NCBI GenBank assembly: GCA_943914835.1
Contig: CALUDO010000007.1
Location: 24,499 to 88,498 of the forward strand
Reading direction: 5' to 3'
Length of the DNA stretch: 64,000 bases
Origin: an uncultured Eremococcus sp.
GTDB taxonomy: Bacteria; Bacillota; Bacilli; Lactobacillales; Aerococcaceae
Within the stretch, counting starts at the first letter, position 1. Each line of letters starts with the position of its first letter. The notes below the pieces were generated by a model. The model was not told the origin of the DNA. It searched no databases and saw only the letters and a list, made by a program, of their open reading frames with translations. The position numbers were made by a program, and so were the translations under genes. Positions 33,997 to 42,545 of this stretch are shown here, piece after piece.

Positions 33997-35154
33997 TTAT
34001 TCGGCTAAGGTTTTCTTGGCTAGAGATGCTACAAGTAGAGCCAAGAATAAGAGACTAGCCGCTACAGTTAAAAGGGCTCCCATTCCGTCATTGGCTAAAA
34101 TAAGACCACCTAAGGATGAGGCTAGCATAATAGAAAAATTAAAGGTTGAAGATTGAAGCGAAGAGGCTAAGTCTAAAGCTTTAGGGGGAACTTGATTGGC
34201 AATGGCCGTTTGAAAAACTGTATTCAAGGCTCCATAGCCAAACCCCCAAGCCATAAAGGCTAAGTGGCTTACTAGGGCTATATGCCCCCCATACAAGAAA
34301 CCAAGAAAAGCCAAAAAACCTCCAAAAAATATGATTAAGCTTATCTTTTGAATATGTTTATCAACAAACTTACCTGCTAAAATCACTGATAAGATGGACC
34401 CCATACCAAAGAGTATTTGGCCCAGTTCGATACCCCCTATGTAATCAATGGCCTCCACCAGCTTAGTAATATAGGTATAAACTCCATAGTGAGCGGCTAT
34501 TGCTAGAATAGTCATAAGTATGATAACCAAGATACCTGGGTTTCTCAAAACCGACAGTAAGGAATTGTCTGAACTTGTCTTTTCACCCTGCAAAGGGGGA
34601 AGGTAAATCTGACAAAGAAGAGCCACTAGTAGAATTACACCCGATAAAGCAAAGAATTCCATGCGTTCCCCTAGCCTATTTCCAAGGAAAGTCATCAATG
34701 GAAGCCCCAAGGAAATACCAAAGGTAGGTCCAGACATTATAATGGCCACTGCTTTCCCCTTATGGTCAGCTTCAACCAAGCGTATCCCGTAAGCTGCAAT
34801 CATAGGCCATAAAACGCCAGCACAGATACCGCCCAGGAGACGAGCCCCGACGGCGATTAAATAATTATTGGTCAAACCAACCATTAGATTACTCAGCGCT
34901 AGACCAAGTAAAAGTATCAGCAAAAGGTGTTTACGGTTCACTCCCATGGTCCAGCGGATAATTGGAATCCCAGAGACCGCACTAGCAATAGCATACCAAC
35001 CAATTAAGACCCCTGCTTCAAGCTCTGAAATCGATAATCGCTGGGCTAACTGAAGTAAAATTCCTGAAGGCACTAATTCCGACAATATGGCCAAGAAGGT
35101 CACCGAAGCCATTAGTAAGAACAATGGCCAAGAGAAAGCTCGTCTTGCTTGCAA
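33997..35154 (-). CDS. major facilitator superfamily exporter (DHA1/AraJ-like)
   Basis: A 385-residue protein with 12 predicted helices and a short basic N-terminus (MQARRAF). The loop between helices 2 and 3 reads RWTMGVNRKHLL (degenerate motif A), and helix 5 carries SGPTFGISLGLPL (motif C-like), typical of drug or sugar efflux antiporters. The start is TTG at 35154, 9 bases after AAAGGA. Substrate unknown. It is a single gene, convergent with the CstA transporter and divergent from yebC. Confidence 0.82.
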   Translation of the reverse strand: MQARRAFSWPLFLLMASVTFLAILSELVPSGILLQLAQRLSISELEAGVLIGWYAIASAVSGIPIIRWTMGVNRKHLLLILLLGLALSNLMVGLTNNYLIAVGARLLGGICAGVLWPMIAAYGIRLVEADHKGKAVAIIMSGPTFGISLGLPLMTFLGNRLGERMEFFALSGVILLVALLCQIYLPPLQGEKTSSDNSLLSVLRNPGILVIILMTILAIAAHYGVYTYITKLVEAIDYIGGIELGQILFGMGSILSVILAGKFVDKHIQKISLIIFFGGFLAFLGFLYGGHIALVSHLAFMAWGFGYGALNTVFQTAIANQVPPKALDLASSLQSSTFNFSIMLASSLGGLILANDGMGALLTVAASLLFLALLVASLAKKTLAE

Positions 35155-35308
35155 GAAATCACATCCTTTTCATTAAATGTATAAATAATTTAGCTAGAAA
35201 GTCTTTAGCCTGATGACTGGTAAGATACTCAGATTATTCTAACCAAGAGCCTGGAGATAGGCAAGCCTTGATTAAAAGATAATATTCTATCCTTAGCCCG
35301 TCTCAAGC

Positions 35309-35337
35309 TTGTAATTATCAGCTATCTTATCTATAAT
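35309..35337 (+). promoter_or_regulatory. promoter of the yebC-gpx unit
   Basis: TTGTAA (35309-35314) and TATAAT (35332-35337) have a 17-base spacer, 45 bases before the yebC ATG. Apart from this, the 227-base divergent gap (35155-35381) shows nothing definite. Confidence 0.8.
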
Positions 35338-35381
35338 ATTAACGATTGAAACTAGAATTATTGAGAAAGAAGTGAACCACA

Positions 35382-36092
35382 ATGGGTCGTAAATGGCAAA
35401 ATATCAAAGAGAAAAAAGGGAAAAAAGACCAAGATGTATCGAAAGTTTATGCTAAATTTGGTATCGAAGTCTATGCTGCTGCTAAATCAGGAGAACCTGA
35501 TCCAGACCTCAACCAAAAGCTAAAATTCGTTATTGATCGTGCAAAAACCTATAATGTCCCTGCCCATGTCATTAACAAGGCCATTGAAAAAGCAAAGGGC
35601 GGCGACGAAGAAAACTTCCAAGAACTTCGTTATGAAGGCTTTGGTCCTAGTGGATCAATGATTATTGTCGATGCCTTAACTAACAATGTAAATCGGACAG
35701 CATCCAATGTTAGGGCCCTTTTTGGTAAAAATGGCGGAAACATGGGAGTCAACGGCTCAGTTTCTTACCAATTTGATAATACTTCTGTCTTCAGCTTTGA
35801 AGGAACAGACCCAGACCAAATCATGATGACTCTCTTAGAAGCAGACCTAGATGTCCGTGATGTCTTTGAGGAAGATGGACAGATTATTGTTTATGGTGAA
35901 CCAGAAGATTTTGCTAAGCTTAAAGAAGCTCTAGAAAGCAATGGCGTTGAGAAATTCCAAGTAGCTGAATTAGAAATGGTTCCTAAGAACGAAGTTAGCC
36001 TGTCCGAAGCTGATTTAGCTGTCTTTGAAGGACTTATCGACGCTTTAGAAGACGATGACGATGTTCAAAATGTCTTCCATAACGTAGAATAG
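35382..36092 (+). CDS. YebC/PmpR-family protein (TACO1 homologue)
   Basis: A 236-residue protein of the YebC family, YeeN/YeeI-like branch. The N-terminus MGRKWQNIKEKKGKKD is family-typical. Then come KFGIEVYAAAKSGEPDPDLN, YEGFGPSGSMIIVDALTNNVNRTASNVR and GVNGSVSYQFD. Family members were described as transcriptional regulators, and some have recent evidence for aiding ribosomes stalled at proline-rich stretches, as mitochondrial TACO1 does. Its ATG lies far from the MFS gene and behind its own promoter. gpx follows 10 bases later in the same transcript. Confidence 0.93.
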   Translation: MGRKWQNIKEKKGKKDQDVSKVYAKFGIEVYAAAKSGEPDPDLNQKLKFVIDRAKTYNVPAHVINKAIEKAKGGDEENFQELRYEGFGPSGSMIIVDALTNNVNRTASNVRALFGKNGGNMGVNGSVSYQFDNTSVFSFEGTDPDQIMMTLLEADLDVRDVFEEDGQIIVYGEPEDFAKLKEALESNGVEKFQVAELEMVPKNEVSLSEADLAVFEGLIDALEDDDDVQNVFHNVE

Positions 36093-36102
36093 AGGGATTG
36101 GG

Positions 36103-36579
36103 ATGCCTCTACCAGATATTCAATTAACAACTAGCTCTGGAGAAACTTATCCTTTAAGTCGCTACCAAGACTATGAAATATTAGTTATCAACACAGCCAG
36201 TCAGTGTGGCCTTAGAGATCAATTGACAGATCTAGAAGACCTCTACCAAACTTACAAAAATCATAATTTTGTTATTCTAGGCTTCCCTAGCAATCAATTT
36301 AAACAAGAAACAATTAGTGATGGCGACATGGAGGCCCACTGTCAGGTGAATTTCGGTGTCACCTTTCCACTGCATCAAACCTGCCATGTCAACGGATCCA
36401 AGACGCATCCTTTATTCGCCTGGTTAAAAGAGCAAGCAGGAGGCTTAGTTACATCATCTATCAAGTGGAATTTCACCAAGTTCCTTATTCATCCGGATGG
36501 TGACCAAGTTAAACGATTTAGCCCCAAGCATGATCCAAAATCTATGATTGAAGAAATTGAAGCATGGCTTCCTAAATAA
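36103..36579 (+). CDS. glutathione peroxidase-family thiol peroxidase
   Basis: A 158-residue cytoplasmic peroxidase. The catalytic tetrad is visible: Cys35 in NTASQCGLRDQ, Gln65 in FPSNQFKQE, and Trp122-Asn123 in KWNFTKFLI. The peroxidatic residue is Cys, not selenocysteine. Bacterial members usually take electrons from thioredoxin rather than glutathione. Cys80 and Cys94 are possible resolving residues. It is 10 bases downstream of yebC and ends at a strong terminator. Confidence 0.92.
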   Translation: MPLPDIQLTTSSGETYPLSRYQDYEILVINTASQCGLRDQLTDLEDLYQTYKNHNFVILGFPSNQFKQETISDGDMEAHCQVNFGVTFPLHQTCHVNGSKTHPLFAWLKEQAGGLVTSSIKWNFTKFLIHPDGDQVKRFSPKHDPKSMIEEIEAWLPK

Positions 36580-36580
36580 A

Positions 36581-36617
36581 AAGAAAGCTAGGAATTCATC
36601 CTAGCTTTCTTTATTTT
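36581..36617 (+). terminator. intrinsic terminator of yebC-gpx
   Basis: A 13-base perfect stem (36581-36593 with 36599-36611), loop ATTCA, then TATTTTT. Confidence 0.88.
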
Positions 36618-36656
36618 TATACGAAACTTTATCTTTTCATTAGAATGGAGGATCTT

Positions 36657-37940
36657 ATGACCACTTTTACACGCGGAAATCTCTATCTATTACAAGGATT
36701 TTTGCTTATCTTCTTGGCTAGCTTCCCCAACTCTCTTGTCTTAGAAATTATTTTAATCACCCTAGCCTCTTTCTTGTTTTACCAAGAAGCCTTACTATTT
36801 CAAGCCCAGCACAAATTTAAACTCATTCTAGTCTCTAGCTATCTCCTAATTTTACTGTGGTTAGGACTAGGGTTTGGCTTAATCCAGTTACTGGTTTATC
36901 TTTTTATGCTTCTTCAAATAGGACTATTTATTCTTAATACTATTCAAGTCATTCTCCAGATCCAGCAGAGAAATCTTAGCTACAAGGCCCCTTTTATGAA
37001 TTTATTCCTCCATGGTCTGTGTATCATTTTAGGTCTAGCTGGCTACCTCAACCAACCTTTCTTTCCCTTAGCCCTAGGTATTTATAGCATTTTAATCATA
37101 GGCATCCTCTTTGTTAGCCCAAATAAAGGGGGTCACACTAAGCTCCAGTTTCTACACCGCCTTCCTCTACCTGTCTGGTTGGAAGCCATCCTCCCCTATC
37201 GCCAAATGAACCAGGTCAACCATATTCTGGCTAATCCTAGCCATTGGGATCAAGTAGACTCCCTGAAGGACCAGCAGATCCTTAGTCAAGTTGACCAGAT
37301 CATTGAAATTCAAAATCAACTTTCCAATAGTCTCACTATTATGGTCCAGTCAGGTCAAGCTTCTTATGATCGAATTGGGCATGTAGACCTAGCCTTGAAT
37401 GGTCAAGTCTTTTCCTACGGAAATTTTGATCCAGATAGCCGTCGTTTATTTGATATTCTAGGGGACGGTGTCTGCATGCAAGTGGACCAAGCTAGCTATC
37501 TCCATTACCTAATGAGTCGCCACGTAAGTATCTTTGCTTATGTTATCGATATTAGCCCTCAAGTGGCCCAGGAAATAAAGCGAAAGATTTCCCACTTGGA
37601 GGGCCAAGGTCAGCTTTGGAAACCTCGCTCCACCGCCCAGTTGGCTGACTTTGCTGGTCGAATGGACCGCTTAGCTCAAGCTAAATTCTATAAATTAAGT
37701 CAAGGGCTCTTTAAGAACTATAATCTATTTGGAGCCAATTGTGTCCTAATGACTGGCTACCTGCTTCAGCTAGCTGGTCTTCCCCTGAAAACAATCTCCG
37801 CTATACTTAGCCCCGGCACCCTCTTTGATGTTCTTAATCATAGACAGAGTTCCTGGAACTATCATAGGTTCATATTGAGCCACAAGGCCTACCAGATTCA
37901 AAACTACCTGAGAAATAATCAAAGTTCCCCTAAACTATGA
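36657..37940 (+). CDS. membrane protein with a C-terminal permuted papain-like domain
   Basis: A 427-residue protein. Residues 10-160 hold five or six membrane helices in a DUF308-like pattern (GFLLIFLASFPNSLVLEIIL, ILVSSYLLILLWLGLGFGL, LGIYSILIIGILFV). From about residue 215 there is a soluble domain. It contains DRIGHVDLALNGQVFSYG, with candidate catalytic His242, and further on NLFGANCVLMTGYLLQLAG with candidate nucleophile Cys362, then LSPGTLFDVLN. The order His before Cys fits the permuted NlpC/P60 (YiiX-like) amidase/lipid hydrolase fold. The ATG at 36657 follows GGAGG. It stands alone between a terminator and the thi promoter. Substrate unknown. The fold assignment is inference from motif order. 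Confidence 0.6.
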   Translation: MTTFTRGNLYLLQGFLLIFLASFPNSLVLEIILITLASFLFYQEALLFQAQHKFKLILVSSYLLILLWLGLGFGLIQLLVYLFMLLQIGLFILNTIQVILQIQQRNLSYKAPFMNLFLHGLCIILGLAGYLNQPFFPLALGIYSILIIGILFVSPNKGGHTKLQFLHRLPLPVWLEAILPYRQMNQVNHILANPSHWDQVDSLKDQQILSQVDQIIEIQNQLSNSLTIMVQSGQASYDRIGHVDLALNGQVFSYGNFDPDSRRLFDILGDGVCMQVDQASYLHYLMSRHVSIFAYVIDISPQVAQEIKRKISHLEGQGQLWKPRSTAQLADFAGRMDRLAQAKFYKLSQGLFKNYNLFGANCVLMTGYLLQLAGLPLKTISAILSPGTLFDVLNHRQSSWNYHRFILSHKAYQIQNYLRNNQSSPKL

Positions 37941-37964
37941 TTAGATTAATTTTTTACCGCAAAT

Positions 37965-37993
37965 TTGTCATAATTTTAATTCTCTGCTATAAT
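37965..37993 (+). promoter_or_regulatory. promoter of the thi operon
   Basis: TTGTCA (37965-37970) and TATAAT (37988-37993) have a 17-base spacer, and TGC precedes the -10. Transcription would begin just ahead of the riboswitch. Confidence 0.88.
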
Positions 37994-38011
37994 GTTTAGT
38001 AAACTGAATAC

Positions 38012-38086
38012 TTACATTTGGGGTGCGCAAGCTGAGATTATACCCATTGAACCTGTGCAGTTAATACTGGCGAAGGAAAATGTGAT
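38012..38086 (+). ncRNA. TPP riboswitch (THI element)
   Basis: The conserved core is present in order: GGGGTGC, GCTGAGAT, ACCC, GAACCTG, AGTTAATACTGGCG and AAGGAAAAT. P1 closes between CTTACATTT and AAAATGTGA. A terminator hairpin follows at 38137, so thiamin pyrophosphate binding should stop transcription of the thi genes. Confidence 0.96.
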
Positions 38087-38136
38087 ACATATTCCATACA
38101 AGTGATAGTGAAATGTCGACCATTTCTCTTATTTCA

Positions 38137-38163
38137 ATGCGCCCCTAGTGGGCGTATTTTTTA
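38137..38163 (+). terminator. riboswitch-controlled terminator
   Basis: ATGCGCCC (38137-38144) pairs with GGGCGTAT (38150-38157) and is followed by T6 before thiW. The 5' arm GCGCCCC can also pair with GGGGTGCGC of the aptamer if a two-base bulge is allowed, which could form the antiterminator. Confidence 0.85.
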
Positions 38164-38193
38164 TTAGAAAATTTTGTAGAGAAGATGATATAT

Positions 38194-38712
38194 ATGTACC
38201 ATAAGACCACTCAGAAACTGATTCTCCTTGCCATTATGATTGCCATTGATTTTATCCTTTCTCCCCTTTTTCGCATTGAGGGAATGGCCCCTATGTCCAG
38301 TGTGATTAATATTATAGGTGCCTTGGCCATGGGTCCCCTTTATGTCACCTTGATGGCAAGTATCTGTGGAATCCTACGTATGCTACTCCTAGGCATCCCT
38401 CCTTTAGCTCTCACCGGAGCTATCTTTGGAGCCCTATGTGCAGGTTCTTTAGCTAAGTTTTGGCCAAAACATAGATTTTGGGGAGCTGCTTTAGGAGAAA
38501 TTGTGGGCACGGGTATTATTGGTAGTCTCTTATCATACCCGGTCATGGTCTGGTTTACCGGGCAAAGGAGCCAACTCTTCTGGTTAGTTTATACTCCCCG
38601 CTTCTTAGGAGCCACTTTAATCGGTAGTTTAATTGCTGGTTTAGTCCTAAGTCGCCTCAGCCGAGTATCTTCCTTTATCAAAATGCAAAAGCTATTTGGA
38701 GTGATTCGATGA
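38194..38712 (+). CDS. thiW: ThiW, thiazole-specific ECF transporter S-component
   Basis: A 172-residue membrane protein with about five helices. It begins MYHKTTQKLILLAIMIAIDF and contains RIEGMAPMSSVINIIGALAMGP, the ThiW family signature. ThiW is proposed to import hydroxyethylthiazole. As an ECF S-component it needs a shared energising module, and ecfA1-ecfA2-ecfT are at 50129-52627. The ATG at 38194 is 9 bases after GAGAAG. An upstream ATG at 38185 overlaps that site. It is the first gene after the riboswitch and overlaps thiM by 4 bases. Confidence 0.9.
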   Translation: MYHKTTQKLILLAIMIAIDFILSPLFRIEGMAPMSSVINIIGALAMGPLYVTLMASICGILRMLLLGIPPLALTGAIFGALCAGSLAKFWPKHRFWGAALGEIVGTGIIGSLLSYPVMVWFTGQRSQLFWLVYTPRFLGATLIGSLIAGLVLSRLSRVSSFIKMQKLFGVIR

Positions 38713-39551
38713 ATTTAATTGATAAGTTAAAAGAAGGAGCAAGTCAGGTCCTTCCCTTAGACCGTCCCCTAATCCACTGTATTTCAAATGAAATAAGCGC
38801 CGAAAGTGTGGCCAATTGCCTCCTATACCTTAACGCTCGCCCCATAATGGCCTACGATGAACGAGAAATTACGGATATCAATCAGGCTAGCCAGGTTTTG
38901 TTTATTAATCTGGGCCAAATGAATATCAATAAGGAAAAAGGGATTTTAAGAGCTGCCCGTTTGAGTCGCCAAAGTCACAAGCCTTGGGGAATTGATATTG
39001 TCGGAATAGCCGCAAGTCAGGTCCGCAAAGACCTGGTCCAAGAACTCGTTGACTTAGGTCCCAGCTTGGTCAAAGGAAATCTCTCAGAAATGCGTCATTT
39101 CTGCCAACTAGCTTCTCCTGCTCGCGGGGTGGATACAGCCCCGCAAGATAATGAACTTAAGGCCATCCAAGAATTAGCCTTTCAAATGAATGTTCTATCT
39201 CTTAAGAAGCCCCATACCTGCTATGTTGCAACGGGGGCCATTGATATTATGTCCTACCAGGGGGAAACGCTTCTATTAGAAAACGGTGTTCCCCAACTTG
39301 ATCAATTTGTAGGCTCAGGTGACATGGTTGGTAGTATGATGGTCGCTTGCTTGACCCAAACCTCTTCTCCTCTCTTAGCTGCCTTCACTGGCCTCTCCTA
39401 CTTTAATATATGTGGAGAAGTGGCGGATCATAAACATGAGTCCCAAGGTGTGGAAAGCTTTCGCCACCATCTGCTAGATGAACTAAGTTTTAACTACCAG
39501 CAGGAAGACTGGACTCAGGCTATTAAAGGAGGCCGTTTCTATGGAAAATAA
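38709..39551 (+). CDS. thiM: hydroxyethylthiazole kinase
   Basis: A 280-residue ribokinase-fold enzyme that phosphorylates hydroxyethylthiazole. HCISNEISAESVANCLLYLNARPIMAYDE is the thiazole-binding end of the family, quoted in part. GIDIVGIAASQVR, VKGNLSEM and VATGAIDIM follow. The anion-hole loop is GSGDMVGSM with Asp205 where most ThiM have Cys (GTGC). Asp is the catalytic base in the wider ribokinase family. It overlaps thiW by ATGA and thiE by 11 bases. It supplies the thiazole half for ThiE. Confidence 0.9.
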   Translation: MNLIDKLKEGASQVLPLDRPLIHCISNEISAESVANCLLYLNARPIMAYDEREITDINQASQVLFINLGQMNINKEKGILRAARLSRQSHKPWGIDIVGIAASQVRKDLVQELVDLGPSLVKGNLSEMRHFCQLASPARGVDTAPQDNELKAIQELAFQMNVLSLKKPHTCYVATGAIDIMSYQGETLLLENGVPQLDQFVGSGDMVGSMMVACLTQTSSPLLAAFTGLSYFNICGEVADHKHESQGVESFRHHLLDELSFNYQQEDWTQAIKGGRFYGK

Positions 39552-40179
39552 CCCCTACAAACTTTATCTCGTGACCGACCAAACCCATATTGCTAGTGAA
39601 GATAAATTCCTTTCAATTATAGAAGCGGCCTGTCAAGCAGGGGTAACCATGGTCCAACTACGAGAGAAAAACCTTGATAGCTTAGACTACTACCGCTTAG
39701 GTCTGGCCGTCAAAAAAATAACCGACACCCATCAAGTCCCCTTAATCATAGATGATCGTCTTGATATTTGCCTGGCGGTAGATGCCCACGGCCTTCACAT
39801 TGGTGATAAGGACCTACCGGTTGCCCTAGCTCGACGACTCTTGGGTCCAGACAAAGTCTTAGGCGTCTCAGCCAAGAGTGTGGACCGTGCCCTTGAAGCC
39901 CAAAGTCAAGGGGCTGACTACCTAGGTGTTGGGGCCATCTACCCAACTCAAACTAAGGTAGTGACTCAACAAACATCTTTTGAAACACTTAAAACAATAA
40001 CCCATAAGGTCAACTTGCCAGTTGTGGCCATTGGTGGCATCAAAGAAAGACACCTTCCTAATTTCAAAGGAAGTGGCATTGCTGGATTGGCCATGGTATC
40101 TGAAATTATGCAAGCCGAGTCAATTCAAGAAAAAGTCTCTCACCTTCGTCAATATATTGATAAAGAACTCCAAGTCTAA
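39541..40179 (+). CDS. thiE: thiamin-phosphate synthase
   Basis: A 212-residue TIM-barrel enzyme that joins HMP-pyrophosphate and thiazole phosphate to give thiamin phosphate. Motifs: LYLVTDQ, VTMVQLREKN, IIDDRLDICLAVDAHGLHIG, LGVSAKSVDRALEAQSQGADYLGVGAIYPTQTK and VVAIGGI. The ATG lies inside the end of thiM. All expected pyrophosphate-site residues (Gln, Arg, Lys of QLREK) are present. Confidence 0.95.
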   Translation: MENNPYKLYLVTDQTHIASEDKFLSIIEAACQAGVTMVQLREKNLDSLDYYRLGLAVKKITDTHQVPLIIDDRLDICLAVDAHGLHIGDKDLPVALARRLLGPDKVLGVSAKSVDRALEAQSQGADYLGVGAIYPTQTKVVTQQTSFETLKTITHKVNLPVVAIGGIKERHLPNFKGSGIAGLAMVSEIMQAESIQEKVSHLRQYIDKELQV

Positions 40180-40198
40180 AGCAGAGAAAGGATAACTT

Positions 40199-41035
40199 AT
40201 GATTAATTCAACTCCTCAAGTAGTCACTATTGCAGGTTCTGATTGTGGCGGATGTGCTGGTCTTCAAGCTGATTTGAAATCCTTCCAAGCTCGACACGCC
40301 TTTGGAATGTCTATTATTGTCGCCCTGACAGCTCAAAATACTCAGGGTGTTCAAGCTAGCTTGCCACTTCCCAATGACTTTGTGACCGACCAGTTTAAGT
40401 CTATTGCTGATGATTACGGTGTCAAAGCCTGCAAGACCGGCATGCTAGCTACTCCAGAACTGGTCAAGACCGTCGCTGATAATTTAAAAAAATACAATTT
40501 TGGTCCCTTGGTTCTTGACCCCGTCATGATTGCCAAAGGGGGACACCCCTTACTCGAAAAGGAAGCTATCGATTGTCTGATTAGGGATCTCCTTCCCTTA
40601 GCCGTTATCATTACTCCCAACTTGCCTGAAGCCGAAGTTCTTTTAGAACGAAATATTGAAACAGATGAAGATATTATCCAGGCGGCCAAGGATCTACAAA
40701 GTCTAGGAGCTAAACATATCGTTATTAAGGGGGGACATGGTAGAGGAGATCAGTCCAGGGACTATGTCTTGCTCGAAAATAGCCAAGCCTTCTGGATGGA
40801 AAGTCCACGCATTGATACTGAGAATACGCATGGAACTGGCGACACCTTCTCAGCCTGTATAGCGGCTGAACTGGCTAAAGGAAGTGATCCTAAGCAAGCC
40901 ATTATTATAGGCAAACAATATATCCAAGGGGCTATTGAAGATGGCCTTCATGTCGGCCATGGGCATGGTCCCGTAAACCACTGGGCAGAACTTTCTAACC
41001 GGGTTAAACTTACCCCTGCTGGGGAGGCCCTATGA
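40199..41035 (+). CDS. thiD: HMP/HMP-phosphate kinase
   Basis: A 278-residue kinase that phosphorylates hydroxymethylpyrimidine twice. Motifs: VTIAGSDCGGCAGLQADLKSF, VALTAQNTQGVQ, KTGMLATPELV, VLDPVMIAKGGHPLL, TPNLPEAEVL, HIVIKGGHG and the catalytic ENTHGTGDTFSACIAAELA. The substrate-side Cys of the first motif is typical of true ThiD. The start is 20 bases after thiE. The stop overlaps the thiZ start by 4 bases. Confidence 0.95.
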   Translation: MINSTPQVVTIAGSDCGGCAGLQADLKSFQARHAFGMSIIVALTAQNTQGVQASLPLPNDFVTDQFKSIADDYGVKACKTGMLATPELVKTVADNLKKYNFGPLVLDPVMIAKGGHPLLEKEAIDCLIRDLLPLAVIITPNLPEAEVLLERNIETDEDIIQAAKDLQSLGAKHIVIKGGHGRGDQSRDYVLLENSQAFWMESPRIDTENTHGTGDTFSACIAAELAKGSDPKQAIIIGKQYIQGAIEDGLHVGHGHGPVNHWAELSNRVKLTPAGEAL

Positions 41036-41787
41036 TAGAAATTAAGAACCTATCCTTTGCCTTCCAAGGAGATTCTGTCAAACCAATCTTTCAAAAGCTC
41101 AATCTCACCATTCCTCAAGGACACTTTGTTTCGATTATTGGTAAGAGTGGATCAGGTAAATCGACCCTGTTTAAATTACTAACTCGTGAATTAAGCCCTC
41201 AAGAAGGTAAAATATACTATAAAGGAGGTCCTATCCAAAGCCAGGATGCGGCCTATATGCCACAAAAAGACCTCCTCTTACCTTGGGATTCTATCCTAAA
41301 CAATGTCTTACTTCCCCAACGGTTAAATCCTAATCTAAGTCCAGATCCCCAAGCAGGTATCGCCTGGCTGGAAAAAGCTGGCTTGGCCTCTGTAAAAGAT
41401 AACCTACCTCAAGACCTATCGGGCGGGATGAGACAACGGGCCGCATTTGTTCGAACCCTAATGAACCAACGACAAGTCTTACTACTGGATGAACCCTTCG
41501 GAGCCCTGGATTATTTCACTCAGAAGGAAATGCAAGACTGGCTCCTTCGTCTATGGGAGGATATGAATGCCACTATTATTTTAGTAACCCATAATATTGA
41601 AGAAGCCATTTATCTAAGTGACCAAGTGGTCGTTCTTCATCCATTATCCGACCAGGGCCACCAGCCGCAAGTTCAAAGCATCCCTATTCATTTCCCTAGA
41701 CCTCGACAAGAAGCGATTCGATATAGCTCAGACTTTATTCATTATAAACGCCAATTGGAAGGAGCCATTCAAAATGACCCTTCATAA
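41032..41787 (+). CDS. thiZ: pyrimidine-precursor ABC transporter, ATPase
   Basis: A 251-residue ATPase of the nitrate/sulfonate/taurine (SsuB) family. Walker A GKSGSGKST, the QDLSGGMRQRAAFVRTL signature, Walker B VLLLDEPFGALD and VTHNIEEAIYLSD are intact. It lies between thiD and the permease and ThiY genes. ThiXYZ is the known importer of formylaminopyrimidine, a thiamin breakdown product. Naming as ThiZ rests on the operon context. Confidence 0.88.
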   Translation: MIEIKNLSFAFQGDSVKPIFQKLNLTIPQGHFVSIIGKSGSGKSTLFKLLTRELSPQEGKIYYKGGPIQSQDAAYMPQKDLLLPWDSILNNVLLPQRLNPNLSPDPQAGIAWLEKAGLASVKDNLPQDLSGGMRQRAAFVRTLMNQRQVLLLDEPFGALDYFTQKEMQDWLLRLWEDMNATIILVTHNIEEAIYLSDQVVVLHPLSDQGHQPQVQSIPIHFPRPRQEAIRYSSDFIHYKRQLEGAIQNDPS

Positions 41788-42544
41788 AGTGATTCATAAG
41801 TACTATCCTTTCATCTTAACCATTGGTATTCTACTCATCCTTTGCGAATGGACTGTCGGTCAAGGCTGGGTCCCTAGTTTTATCATTCCTAAACCTAGCG
41901 CGGTTGTTCACACACTTTTTGACCAATTCGACTTTATATGGGAACAAACCAAGCTAACCCTGACCGAGGTACTCCTAGGCTTATCAATTTCCTTAATTGC
42001 CGGTTTAGGGATAGGGATTCTCCTCTATTATTCAGATTGGGCCCGTCGTGCCCTTTATCCCTTTGTTTTGATTTCTCAAACCATTCCTACGATTGCCCTA
42101 TCACCTATCTTTATTATGTGGTTTGGCTATGGCATGCTGACTAAAGTCGCTGTTATTTTTCTCTTTTGTTTCTTTCCCTTAGTCGTTTCAGTTTATGATG
42201 GTTTGAGACAAACCGACCATGACTATCTTCACCTCTTCCGCAATATGCAAGCTAGCCAATGGCAAACTTTCCGCCACTTAGAATGGAAGATGGCCCTGCC
42301 TTCAATTTATTCGGGGATTAAGCTAGCTGTCATTTACGCCCTGATGGGAGCTACTGTCGGCGAGTGGCTAGGCGGTAACGGTGGCTTAGGCTATTATATT
42401 CGCCGGATGTCTTCCAGCTTGAAATCTGAGGGGGTGTTTGCTGGCATTGTTGTCTTATCTCTAATAGGTATCTCTTTATTTGGCCTTGTCTCCTTAATTG
42501 AATCTCGTCGTTTATCTTATCGTTATCAGAAAGGAAATAAATAA
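41774..42544 (+). CDS. thiX: pyrimidine-precursor ABC transporter, permease
   Basis: A 256-residue permease with six helices. The coupling loop is LFRNMQASQWQTFRHLEWKMALPSI (quoted region near residue 155). The ATG at 41774 lies 14 bases inside the end of thiZ. A longer frame from 41618 is only the overlap with thiZ read in another frame and is not used. It works with ThiZ and ThiY. Confidence 0.88.
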   Translation: MTLHKVIHKYYPFILTIGILLILCEWTVGQGWVPSFIIPKPSAVVHTLFDQFDFIWEQTKLTLTEVLLGLSISLIAGLGIGILLYYSDWARRALYPFVLISQTIPTIALSPIFIMWFGYGMLTKVAVIFLFCFFPLVVSVYDGLRQTDHDYLHLFRNMQASQWQTFRHLEWKMALPSIYSGIKLAVIYALMGATVGEWLGGNGGLGYYIRRMSSSLKSEGVFAGIVVLSLIGISLFGLVSLIESRRLSYRYQKGNK

Positions 42545-42545
42545 T

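Noticed and set aside
41618..42544. Long version of the ThiX permease starting inside thiZ
   Set aside because: The extra 52 codons are the ThiZ C-terminus read in another frame. The ATG at 41774 gives a normal permease.
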